From Roseobacter cerasinus (GTDB lineage Bacteria > Pseudomonadota > Alphaproteobacteria > Rhodobacterales > Rhodobacteraceae): a stretch of 64,000 nt of DNA. Positions within the stretch are counted from its first letter, which is position 1. Each line of letters begins with the position of its first letter. Of the stretch, positions 33,972 through 43,700 are shown one piece after another. The stretch covers positions 248,001-312,000 of the forward strand of contig NZ_BLIV01000004.1 in the NCBI RefSeq assembly GCF_009811755.1, in the 5' to 3' direction. Under the pieces are notes generated by a model. That model was not told where the DNA came from and did not search any database. It was given only the letters and a program-made list of their open reading frames with translations. The translations under genes were made by a program, and so were the position numbers.

Positions 33972-36151
33972 GCGGCGCCGCGTCATCGGATTTTGACAGC
34001 CTGCGTCTGCGGGCCATTGCCTTCGCGCAGGCCGCCTCGGGCAACATCTGGACCGATTACAACCTGCATGATCCCGGTGTCACGCTGCTGGAGCAGACCT
34101 GCTTTGCGCTCAGCGAGATCGGCTATCAGGCAGCTCACCCGATCCGCGACTTGCTGACCGATGAGGCGGGCGCGCTGCGTTACGCCGATCTGGCGCTATT
34201 CGAGCCCGCGAAGGTTCTGCCGGGACAGCCGGTTACCGAGACGGATCTGGCGGCCTATCTCTCCGACCATCCGGGCGTTGCGCGGGTGAACGTCTTGCCC
34301 GTCGGTTCGCCGGGGCTCTATTCCCTGGTGATCATTCCTGACGAGCGAGACGCAGCTGATGATGCGGACCTGGTGCAAGGCGTCCGCGCGCGGTTTGCCT
34401 GCATGCGCCCGCTCGCCACGGATCTGGCTGAGGTCATCGTCGCCCGCAAGCGCCAGATGATCCTGAGCTGCGAGGTCGAGATCAGCCCAACCGCAGACCC
34501 TGAGCGTGTGGCGGCCTGGCTCTACTTCAAAGTGTCCCAGATCCTGCGCAGCCAGCCGTTGGGGGATCGCTCGGGAGGCGGTGCAACCCGCAAGGCGGTC
34601 TATGACGCGCCCGAGCTGTTCTTCCGAACGCAGGCGAGCGCGGACGTTGGCGCGCCGGATGTCGAGGCGCATCTGGCGCAGCTGCGCCAGATCCCGGGCA
34701 TCAGAGACCTTGGCGCGCCGGTTCTGCGCGACGATCCGGAAAGTGCGCTCCACGACCCTGACGCACCGGTCTATCGCGCGTTGATGCTGCCGGAGGCTCC
34801 AGAAGAAATCGAGCTTGAGCTGCGGGTTGGCACCACGGTTCTGACGCTCGATCACAACCGCATTCAGGAGGAATACATCCGCGTCGCGGCTGAGAACATC
34901 GCGCGCGCGCGTCACCATTTGGATGACGCAGACTGGTCAGTGCTGAAAGACGGACGCTGCCGCCGGTTCGCGCGCAGCCACGTCGATGACATGCTGCCAG
35001 CGATCTATCGCATCTATGGGGGCGCTCCGAAGGCAGCCCGCGCGGTGCAAAGCGACCAGACCACGCCTCCGCCGCGCGACGCGCTGTTTGTCCAGTACCG
35101 GGGCGCGATCAATGCGCAGCTTGATGAGATGTCCGCGACTTTGGCGCAACTGCCGGTTCTGTTCACCGCCGAGACCGGATGCGGCACCGATGATCCGGCC
35201 TTGCACGCGCGCCGGATCAAACTGCTGGATCTGATGCTGGCGTTGCAGGGTGAGGTTCTGCCCTCCACCCGCCATTCAGGGCTGCACGCCTATCGGTCCG
35301 CTGCCGCGCGGCAGGATTTTGAGCTGCACTGGCGTCTGGCCTATCTGCGCGCGCTCCCGGCCTTGAACTACGCGCGTGGTACCGGGCCAGATGGTGCGGC
35401 ACCCGGCGGGTTCATGGCGCGTTTTGGCCTGCTGGCAGATCTGACGGTTCAGACCTTTGGCGACGTGATCCGGTCACTGGCCGATCAGGGCTGGCAGCTC
35501 GATGCGGGCGCAACACCGCCCGCCCCCGGCTTTGCACGTCGCGATCTGCTGTTGCCGCTGAACCCCTTCGACATGATTGTGCCGCTGGATGACCGAGCGC
35601 CCCCACTCGACCTGCAGGCGCTGCGCGAGAGTGCGCCGTGGATCGAGGATGGCAAGCTGCAGAGCGATCTCTTCCTGCGCGCCGCTGATCCCGATGCCTT
35701 TGCCGTCACGCCCGTGGGTGGGGGGCAATATGCGATTGTATTTGATGGTGGTGATGCCGATGCGCTCTACCACATCGGGACCACGGACAACAAAGCGACC
35801 GCGATGGCGCGGGTGAACTGCCTGCGCGCCGGGTGGCGGGCGATGCACAAGCAGGTGGAAGTGGCCTATCTGGTTGAGGACATCCTGCTGCGTGAGCGGG
35901 GCGGTGATTTTGTGCCGAACCACTGCACCTTGGTTCTGACGGGCTGGACCGCGCGCACGCGTCTGGACAGCTACCGCAGCTATGTGGCTGATCTGGTTCA
36001 GGCGCTGGCCCCTGCGCATATCGTGGTGTCCCTGCTGTGGCTGGAGCAGCCCGACATGGATAAGTTTCTGACATTGCAGGAGAATGTTGCAAGCCTTGAG
36101 GGTCGGGCGGCGCTGCAGCGGTTCCTTGACCGCAGGCAGGTTGGGTCATGA
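33968..36151 (+). CDS. Baseplate protein (Afp12-like)
   Basis: 727 residues, GTG start overlapping the preceding stop. The N-terminal 'GNIWTDYNLHDPGVTLLEQTCFALSEIGYQ' is the conserved motif of the Afp12/Pvc12 group of baseplate proteins (W-T-D-Y-N-x-H-D-P-G). The middle is helical and the C-terminus contains 'HCTLVLTGWTARTRLDSYRSYVADLVQALAPAHIVVSLLWLE', typical of wedge proteins that contact the fibre or the tape measure. Overlaps the tape-measure gene by 4 bases. Confidence 0.88.
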   Translation: MSGAASSDFDSLRLRAIAFAQAASGNIWTDYNLHDPGVTLLEQTCFALSEIGYQAAHPIRDLLTDEAGALRYADLALFEPAKVLPGQPVTETDLAAYLSDHPGVARVNVLPVGSPGLYSLVIIPDERDAADDADLVQGVRARFACMRPLATDLAEVIVARKRQMILSCEVEISPTADPERVAAWLYFKVSQILRSQPLGDRSGGGATRKAVYDAPELFFRTQASADVGAPDVEAHLAQLRQIPGIRDLGAPVLRDDPESALHDPDAPVYRALMLPEAPEEIELELRVGTTVLTLDHNRIQEEYIRVAAENIARARHHLDDADWSVLKDGRCRRFARSHVDDMLPAIYRIYGGAPKAARAVQSDQTTPPPRDALFVQYRGAINAQLDEMSATLAQLPVLFTAETGCGTDDPALHARRIKLLDLMLALQGEVLPSTRHSGLHAYRSAAARQDFELHWRLAYLRALPALNYARGTGPDGAAPGGFMARFGLLADLTVQTFGDVIRSLADQGWQLDAGATPPAPGFARRDLLLPLNPFDMIVPLDDRAPPLDLQALRESAPWIEDGKLQSDLFLRAADPDAFAVTPVGGGQYAIVFDGGDADALYHIGTTDNKATAMARVNCLRAGWRAMHKQVEVAYLVEDILLRERGGDFVPNHCTLVLTGWTARTRLDSYRSYVADLVQALAPAHIVVSLLWLEQPDMDKFLTLQENVASLEGRAALQRFLDRRQVGS

Positions 36152-39100
36152 GCCAACCGCTTGCACGGGCGCCGGAGGGGGCGGATCACCGTATCGGCAC
36201 GGTACTGGCTGAGTTTGAAGTCACGTCTCAGGGCAGTCCGCTCGCGGCACCAGAAACGTTGGCCCAGAAGGTCCGGCTGGAGCTGTTGCCCGCTCTCGAA
36301 GATGTCTTTGCGCATCCGCAGACCACTGGCCATGATGCGGTCATTGAGGCTTTGGAGATTGACTTGGGGGACTGGCCGGACAATCCGGACTGGTCTGCCG
36401 TGCGCCTGTGTCTTCGCGAACGGATGCTGTCTGCTCTGGCGCCTTACCTGCGTCGCGCGTCAGTGTCGCCGCAGGATTTCGGCGGCGCTACCGTGCCGGA
36501 GAGTTCGGACAGAGTTGGACAGGCCGCGCAGGTCCTCGCACCGCTGCAGATCAGTACCGCTGACCAGTCAGATCCGTCGCAGAAAGATGGGGGTCGCGCG
36601 CGACCGTCAATGCCATCGGCAGCCGAGCGGATTGTTCAAGCGATTTGGGTGTCTCGGGGGCAGATACCGGCGACCGTGTCGGGCGAGGCCCGCAAGCAGG
36701 CTTCTTCTGCTTCTGACGATCTGTGTGGCCCGACCAATGATCAGGGGCCGGTCGACTCAGTGTCGGCACCTGCGGCTGAGCGAGGTTTCGATGTGTCTGG
36801 GGTGCCTGCGGGGCAGACGTCTGCCTCCGTGCCGCAGGCGGGGCACAGGCAAGGGCCGTCCGCTTCGGATGATCTGCCCGGCTCGGCCAATGATCAGGGG
36901 CCCGTCGACCCATTGTCGGCACCTACGGCTGCGCGAGGTTCCGATGCGTCTGGGGTGCCTGCGGGGCAGACATCTGCCTCCGTGCCGAAGGGGGCGCACA
37001 GACAAGGGCCGCCCGCTTCTGACGATCTGTCTGGCTCGGCCAATGATCAGGGGCATGGCGAGCCATGGTTGATACATGCGGCTGAGCGAGCCTTCGAGGT
37101 GCCTGAGATGTCCGGAGGGCAGACATCCGCCACCCTGCTGCAAGCCGCCCACAAGCAGGAGCCTTCCGCGTTTGAGGATCTGCTTCGGGATCTGCCCGAC
37201 GCTGCGCATCGTGCGCTGTTGGCTGCAGTGAGTACTGGCGATGTGGCAGGTGCGATACCCGGTATCCAGGCCATGGAACGTGCGATGCAGGCCGTCTTTG
37301 CTGCGGCAGGCCATTCTGCCCAAGCCGCGGAAGGTTTGGCGGCTCAGATGGTGGCTCAACTGTTGGTCCGTCCCGTCGGAGCTGCTCTTGCCACGCCCAC
37401 GTCCGGGGAGCCGCTGGACGATACCGTGTCGGCCCGGAAGGACGGAAAAGCGCCCATCGCCCCGCGCCAGTCGATAGGTCGTGCGCCGAGAGAACAGATG
37501 GCGGTACCCACCGAGCCTCCGTCGGGTCAGCGGCCTGAGGAGGGCGCCGCGCCCTCCGAGGATATGGCAAAAGTGGCTGGCGGTCAGCGGGATCTCCGCG
37601 ACCTCAAAGCGGATTGGTCACGCGACCCTGAACGCAGCTTGCAGACCTTCGCGGCTCTTGATGTCCCAGGGCTTTTGGCGCTCATCCAATCCCTTCTTCC
37701 GTCTCAGCATGATGGCTTTGACGCAGCGCTGCAGAGACTGGTTCAACGCTCCACGAGACCGCAAGGCGCTTTGATACGCGTGCTGCGCGCTGTTCTTGAC
37801 GGGCGTCCGATTGACTTTGAAAAGATCGAGCATGCGGCTTCCGCAACTGCGCCCGAGCCGCGGGCGGCGTCCTCTCAGACCGAGGTAGACACCTCGGATC
37901 ACAGAGGCATGTCGTCTCTGTGGCGCGATGTGATTGCGCGGCTTACAGGTGACAGCCTGCCTCCGAACGCGTCTGCACTCCGCGACAATAGGGCTGCGAC
38001 CTCTGCTGTCCGCGGCACAGCGCATACCTCTACGTCGGAAGGCAGGTCCACTGCTGGTGCGCCAACCGGAAAGACCGGGGAGACGGGGGGAGGAACAGAG
38101 GACGCAAATCAAGCGGCTTCGGAACCCGCCCGCCCATCTGAGAACAATGAGAAAAAGGGTGCGGCGATCTCAGAGCCGTCCTCTGGCGAGGCGGCGCAGG
38201 CGCCTGATGATTTGACTGCCAGCGGTGCCTCGGTACCCGCGCATCCAGATGAACTGGGCAGTCAAGAGACCGAAGCGGCAAAAGGCTCCCGGTTGTTCTT
38301 TGACACATCTGAGCACCCGGCAAAGCGTGCCGCGTCTGCATTGCGACCCCAGCCAGACCACCCTCAGCCAGAGACTGAAGCCGCGCTGTACGCATCTGAT
38401 GTAGGTGTATCTATACGTCAGCGTATTGATATCTCAACCGCAGTGGAGGCTCTCTCCGAGGCTGCCTTCGGCCCTGCGGCCAAAGATCTGGGCCAGATGC
38501 TCGACCTGATCTGGCGCACCCTCGATGCCGACATGCGCGCGGCAATACTGCGTCGGCTCCCACCGCTGGATGCTGTTGCCGATCCGGTTGCGCAAGCTTT
38601 GAACAGCGCCCAATTGCCGCTTTTGTTGCCGCTCGATTTGATTGCCCAAGCCGGGCCGGGACCCATGCGGTTTGATGAAATTCTGACCCACTTACTCAAT
38701 AGTCTTGAACCTCAGGCGGACCGTCAGACGGCCCTTTTGCGGCAGATAATCGCGCGCCTCGGCTTTGCGGGTGCGGGCATGGGCGCGTCACAAGTCCGGG
38801 ACCGGTTGCGTGCCGGTCTCGAAGATGTTCTTCGCGCCAGGTCACCTGCTCTTGTGTCAAACGAAGCGATGGGTCTGGCAGCGGCGGAAGAGGCGGAGCA
38901 GCGCTTGTTGACGCAACAGGCCGGGCTTGTGTTGCTTCATCCCTTTCTCAAACTGCTGTTTTCGAGGCTCGATGTGCTGAGTGCGGGCGGTCGGATCATC
39001 TCCGATCACTTGCCGAAGGGCCGTGCCGCTCTGGAGGCGCTTTGTGGTGCCGCCCCGTCAGAGCGCAGTTTTGATCCGCTGGCCCGTCTGCTCTTGGGCA

Positions 39101-39411
39101 TGACAGATGACCTACCCCCCCCGGGGCTGGTGGAGCTCGACGACGAGGACGCGGCGCTGATCGAGGGCCTGCTGCGCTCGGTGATTGCGCAGTGGTCAAA
39201 GCTTGGCCAGACCTCGCCTAGGGGGCTGCAGGAGGCTTTCCTTTGCCGGTCCGGCCAGATCCGCTTTGACAGTGCAGGCGCGCATCTGCGGGTCGATTCC
39301 GGCCCGTTTGATATGCTGTTGGACGGGCTACCCTGGACTGTGGATACAACGATTGCCTTGCCATGGATGGCCTTGCCCTGCCACGTGAACTGGAGATCGC
39401 AGGATGGGTGA
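36148..39411 (+). CDS. eCIS tape measure protein with internal tandem repeat (Afp14-like)
   Basis: 1087 residues. The N-terminus ('DHRIGTVLAEFEVTSQG...LAQKVRLELLPALEDVF') and the C-terminal region ('QAGLVLLHPFLKLLFSRLDVL...', 'GMTDDLPPPGLVELDDEDAALIEGLLRSVIAQWSKLGQTS', 'FDMLLDGLPWTVDTTIALPWM') are the conserved ends of CIS tape-measure proteins. The middle 650 residues are low-complexity (Ala/Ser/Pro/Gly-rich) and include three tandem 51-residue repeats (residues 187-339). The tape measure sets tube length, so repeat number may tune particle length. ATGA overlap with the upstream gene. Confidence 0.9.
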   Translation: MSQPLARAPEGADHRIGTVLAEFEVTSQGSPLAAPETLAQKVRLELLPALEDVFAHPQTTGHDAVIEALEIDLGDWPDNPDWSAVRLCLRERMLSALAPYLRRASVSPQDFGGATVPESSDRVGQAAQVLAPLQISTADQSDPSQKDGGRARPSMPSAAERIVQAIWVSRGQIPATVSGEARKQASSASDDLCGPTNDQGPVDSVSAPAAERGFDVSGVPAGQTSASVPQAGHRQGPSASDDLPGSANDQGPVDPLSAPTAARGSDASGVPAGQTSASVPKGAHRQGPPASDDLSGSANDQGHGEPWLIHAAERAFEVPEMSGGQTSATLLQAAHKQEPSAFEDLLRDLPDAAHRALLAAVSTGDVAGAIPGIQAMERAMQAVFAAAGHSAQAAEGLAAQMVAQLLVRPVGAALATPTSGEPLDDTVSARKDGKAPIAPRQSIGRAPREQMAVPTEPPSGQRPEEGAAPSEDMAKVAGGQRDLRDLKADWSRDPERSLQTFAALDVPGLLALIQSLLPSQHDGFDAALQRLVQRSTRPQGALIRVLRAVLDGRPIDFEKIEHAASATAPEPRAASSQTEVDTSDHRGMSSLWRDVIARLTGDSLPPNASALRDNRAATSAVRGTAHTSTSEGRSTAGAPTGKTGETGGGTEDANQAASEPARPSENNEKKGAAISEPSSGEAAQAPDDLTASGASVPAHPDELGSQETEAAKGSRLFFDTSEHPAKRAASALRPQPDHPQPETEAALYASDVGVSIRQRIDISTAVEALSEAAFGPAAKDLGQMLDLIWRTLDADMRAAILRRLPPLDAVADPVAQALNSAQLPLLLPLDLIAQAGPGPMRFDEILTHLLNSLEPQADRQTALLRQIIARLGFAGAGMGASQVRDRLRAGLEDVLRARSPALVSNEAMGLAAAEEAEQRLLTQQAGLVLLHPFLKLLFSRLDVLSAGGRIISDHLPKGRAALEALCGAAPSERSFDPLARLLLGMTDDLPPPGLVELDDEDAALIEGLLRSVIAQWSKLGQTSPRGLQEAFLCRSGQIRFDSAGAHLRVDSGPFDMLLDGLPWTVDTTIALPWMALPCHVNWRSQDG
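36706..37164 (+). repeat. Three tandem 153-bp repeats inside the tape-measure gene
   Basis: Units are 36706-36858, 36859-37011 and 37012-37164, each exactly 51 codons. The first two share most residues (SASDDL..., NDQGPVD, SAP, GVPAGQTSASVP, HRQGP); the third is more diverged but keeps ASDDL, SANDQG, AAERAF, GGQTSA and AAHKQE. The high nucleotide identity of the first two suggests recent duplication. Confidence 0.9.
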
Positions 39412-40765
39412 TGCGCGCCGACGTGTGGCAGAGGCGGAGCCGGTGCAGATCCATGCTGCCGCAGTTGCGGCCGAATTGAGCTGGCTGGGCCAGGTCATCG
39501 AGATGCGGCTGACCCATTTTTTCGACACACCCGACGCGGCCTTTGGTCTGCCGCCCGCCCCAGCCCCGATGATCGGAACGGCACTGGGGGATCTGGTGGT
39601 GGCCAATGATCTGGATGCACAGACGCGGCTTATCCTGGCGCTGGCCGTGGCGCCGCATGTGAACTCCGCCATTCTCGATCCGTTCTTTGTCAAGAACAGC
39701 GCCATTGACCGGGCCTTCTCGCAGTTTGGCGGGGGGGGCACAAACGCCAGCGCCTTTCAACCCACCGCCGAGACCGCGCTGTTCCTGCTTGCCGGGACCG
39801 ATACGCGCGCACGAATTGCCGCGATGGCGCTTTTTGAGGCGGATCACCCCTTGCGCCGCAAGGCGGGGGTCATCCTCAGCGCGCCGACGCCAGATGCCCC
39901 GACCTTCAGCCATGTCCTGACCATTCCGGTGCATCGGCTGGTGGCGCTGTGTGACGGCGCCTCACCCAAGCCGGATTATGCACCGGGTTTCCCGGCTCAG
40001 CGGTTGCAGACCGCGCTGGACTGGCCTGATCTTGTTTTGCCGAACGATCTGCACCATGCGCTCGACCACATGCTCGCGTGGTTGGAGAACCGCGATCAGA
40101 TCCTGCTGGACTGGGGCCTTGGTCGCCACTTTGGCCGTGGGTTCAAGGCTTTGTTCTACGGGCCGCCCGGCACCGGCAAGACCCTCACGGCCTCTCTGCT
40201 GGGCAAGCGGACGGGTATGGATGTGTACCGGGTGGATCTGTCCATGGTCGTGTCGAAATACATCGGCGAGACGGAAAAGAACCTCGGGCTGCTGTTTGAC
40301 CTCGCTGCCGAACGGGAGTGGATCTTGTTCTTTGACGAGGCCGATGCGCTTTTCGGAGCGCGTACGGCGACGACCTCCTCACATGATCGGTACGCCAATC
40401 AGGAGGTATCGTACCTGCTGCAGCGGATCGAGGATTGCCAGAGCCTTGTCATTCTGGCCACCAACCTGCGCAGCAATCTGGATGATGCATTTTTCCGGCG
40501 CTTTCAGATGTCGGTCGGGTTCGTGAAGCCGGATGCGGGCCAGCGGCAGAAGATCTGGGCCAATGTGCTGGCGCAGGTGCCGCTGGCCGAGGATGTGGAT
40601 CTGCCCCAACTGGCGCAAGATCATCCGCTGGTCGGTGGCGCGATCTCGAACGTCGCGCGCGGCGCTGCGATCACCGCGCTGCGTCGCGGTCAGACCCGCG
40701 TGACGGCTGAGGATTTGAAACACGCCATCGCAACCGAGATGCGCAAGGAGGGACGCACCACATGA
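39404..40765 (+). CDS. AAA+ ATPase of the eCIS (Afp15-like)
   Basis: 453 residues; starts 8 bases inside the end of the tape-measure gene. Walker A GPPGTGKT (about residues 253-260), Walker B ILFFDEADALFG (about 307-318), sensor 1 LVILATNL and an Arg-finger region FRRF are intact. The 180-residue N-terminal region has 'LTHFFDTPDAAFG' and 'LDPFFVKNSAIDRAFSQFGGGG'. eCIS ATPases of this kind are required for particle assembly and cargo loading; they are not part of the released particle. Confidence 0.93.
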   Translation: MGDARRRVAEAEPVQIHAAAVAAELSWLGQVIEMRLTHFFDTPDAAFGLPPAPAPMIGTALGDLVVANDLDAQTRLILALAVAPHVNSAILDPFFVKNSAIDRAFSQFGGGGTNASAFQPTAETALFLLAGTDTRARIAAMALFEADHPLRRKAGVILSAPTPDAPTFSHVLTIPVHRLVALCDGASPKPDYAPGFPAQRLQTALDWPDLVLPNDLHHALDHMLAWLENRDQILLDWGLGRHFGRGFKALFYGPPGTGKTLTASLLGKRTGMDVYRVDLSMVVSKYIGETEKNLGLLFDLAAEREWILFFDEADALFGARTATTSSHDRYANQEVSYLLQRIEDCQSLVILATNLRSNLDDAFFRRFQMSVGFVKPDAGQRQKIWANVLAQVPLAEDVDLPQLAQDHPLVGGAISNVARGAAITALRRGQTRVTAEDLKHAIATEMRKEGRTT

Positions 40766-43700
40766 GCGTTTTGATCCGGAACTGTCTTGTTTTTCTCTGC
40801 TGCCTGATCTGGCCTGCGGCAGCGCTGGCCAATTGTGCGGACTTCCGGACCATCGAGCGTGACGCGCTGCAGGGCTATGACATCGCCACTGTGCAGACCG
40901 GGCTGCGCGCCGCGCTGGAGAACGACAACGTGAACCTCAAAGACGGGCTGCTTGGCAGTGTGACGCGCAATGCGTTGGCGCAGCTCTGCCAGCGCATCCC
41001 GCGGGCCGGGTCAGGTGCGGATGTCGCCGAGACGCTGGATCTGGCGACAGACTACGGTGATCTGTCCAAGGCGCTGCCGGAGTGGCGTAGTCTGGTGCTG
41101 GATCAGCCGCTTGTATCGCGGCTTGCGACCTCAAATAGCCAGACCGGTCTGGCTCTGCATTTGGCGGCAGGCCCTGCTGTTGCGGCAGCTACACTGACAG
41201 ATGCGCGCCAGCCACAGACCTGCGATGCCTTGGGCAGTTTGGGGTCCGTGCCGGAGGCCGCTCAGACCGCACTTGACCTGCTGGCAGGGCCGGAACGGGG
41301 GTATGCGATTGCAGATATCTGCCGGACGTTTCCTGACACTGGCACGTCGGAGAATTTCCTGAACGCGATGACGCGGCTTGGCGAGATGGACCTGCAGCTG
41401 CCTGAAGCGATTGACGATCTGGCGTCGGATCAGTTCGGCGCATGGTTGTCACTGGCGCCCGGTGACCGGCTGCCCCGGTTGTTGGGATCGCCCCCTGCGG
41501 TGCTGGCCTTGCTGCAGGAGTATCAGGTCACAAAGAACACCCCGTCGCCGATTGAAGACACGCCATCAGCACCCCCGCGCCCCGCCTCCTGCGAGGTGTC
41601 TCCGGCGGACAGTTCCACGCGGTTCTTTGCTTTTTCGCAAAGTAATCTTGATGCTTTGACGGAGCCGGTGGATCTGCAAGCCGCCTTTGCTGCGGTTGAG
41701 GATCTGCGCTTTGCGAGTGCGGCACAGCTCTGGGCCGCATTGGAGGCGCAGCTTGCGCCGATCCTCGATCAATGCAGTCTCGACCAGATCGAAGCTCTTG
41801 TTCTGGAACCGGAGACGCTTGGCCTTGCTTTCCTGATCGATGAGGAGGGGACAAAATCCCTGAGCTTTCAGGACGCTTTGCAGGATGTCATGCCGGTGGT
41901 CGAGCCGTTCATCGGGCGGATTGCGCCGGACGAAGAGCGGCTGATCTCGGGCCTGACCGCAGCGGTCAGCGAGGCGGTCACCACATCCGTGCAGGCGGAG
42001 GTCGAGTTGGCTGCAACCACGCTGGCAGCCGCGGCAGAACCGGTACAGCCGCTGTTCGATACATTGCCTGAAGGTGTGCCCGAGTTTGAACGGCCGCCGC
42101 TGCCCGAGACGATTGGCGTAACCGATGCCACCGATCTCGCCCTGGCCAATACCATTGTGAACGAGGCGTTCCGTGACGCGCTTGAACGCAGCAATTATTT
42201 GCCCGCGACGCAGCCGGAAATCCTGAAAGGAGACGTGCGGCGGATCTTGCGACCGGTGGCTCAGGCGCAGATTGATACCGCTGTTGCCGCGAAGATGGCG
42301 CAGATCGAGCCTGTGATCCAATCGACCTGGATGCTGACGCCGTGGTTGCGGGCGCGTATTCTGGCGGTGCCGGATATCGGGGTGACGCTCAGCGATCCGT
42401 CCGGGGTGGATCTGGCCACCCGCATGCGCTCGCTTGTCGGGTTAGAGTACCCGAATGCAGGGCTGTTTCGGGCGGCCCTGGACACAGTGCCACCTGCACC
42501 CGGCACGAAGCCGGGTGACCCTGCGCTGTCACCGCAGCTGATCGAGGCGGCCAAGACGCTGGCCCAACGAGAAGTGGCTGATGTGTTTCGTGACCGTAGC
42601 TATGGCCCGCTTGCGGCACCCGATTGCGGCTGCGTTCCGGTGCGCCCGCCAACGGCTGAGGTCTATGGGTTCTACCCCTTCTGGTTTGCGCCGCTTGCGG
42701 ACCCGCCCGCACCGGCTGAGGGCGCAGAGGCGCCAGCGCAGACCCTGGAGCTGGTGGATTTCAGCCTGATCAGCCGCATCGCCTTCTACGGTATGGAGAT
42801 GGCCTTCGCCAACCCGGAGGGCGACGAGGACACCCGCAACCTCCGCCTTTTGCACGAGGATCGCTGGATTGAGGCGCGGCGCGATTTTGTAAATTCGGCA
42901 CACCGGCATCGGGCGCGGGTGGATGTGGCCATCGATCTGCGTGGCTGGTCGGATTGGACCGCGCAGGAGATCGACACAGCCACAACCGAGATGGCCCGCC
43001 AGCTGCGGGCGTTTGAGCGGGTCCCGACGCGCAGCTTTGCCGACATCCGCGCGGCCTTGCCGACCTTTTTTGACCCCACATCGCCCGACGGGATCACGCT
43101 GATCTTCGAGAGCTACCCGGGCAAGACCCTGAGCCAGTTGAATGTGCAGAACGTGGTCGACATCGTGAAGGGCGTGCATGCGAAGCTGCCCCAGCCCGAA
43201 CGGCAGCTGATCAACGTTGCTGTTGATTTCGACATGGTGGATGAGCCGGGCGCGCAACCGGTGTTGAGCGATCTGAGTGATCTTTTGCTGACCGGGCGCA
43301 CTCTGGATCAACGGCGCGCAGAGGGCATCGAAGAGGGCCAGCTTTCCCTGCGTGAACAGCGTGAGACAGAGATCGTGCACAAGATCCTGATCTTCCTCGA
43401 ACGCCCGACCACCGAGACCAAGAAAAGCCTGCGCGCGCGGATGGATCGCAGCACCTTCCGGGGCAAGGAACGCTCCGAGATCCTGCGCAGCATCATCCCT
43501 GTGCTGCCCCCGGGCGGGCATGAGTTCGAGTTCCAGCGCCAGCAGGCCAATGAGACACGGGATGAGGAAACGCTGCGGTTCTCGCAGTTCATTGATGATG
43601 TCATCTATTTTGAGGACAACTTTTCAGGCATAGGGTTCTGGCCGCTGCCAAGACTGGGCGGGTCCGAATTCTCAGCCATCCGCGAGGCCATCGCGCTGGA

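Noticed and set aside
20369-40765. Prophage or R-type tailocin
   Set aside because: DUF4255, DUF5908, Afp11/12-type, Afp14-type and AAA+ genes are eCIS features; there is no capsid, portal, terminase, holin or lysin gene.
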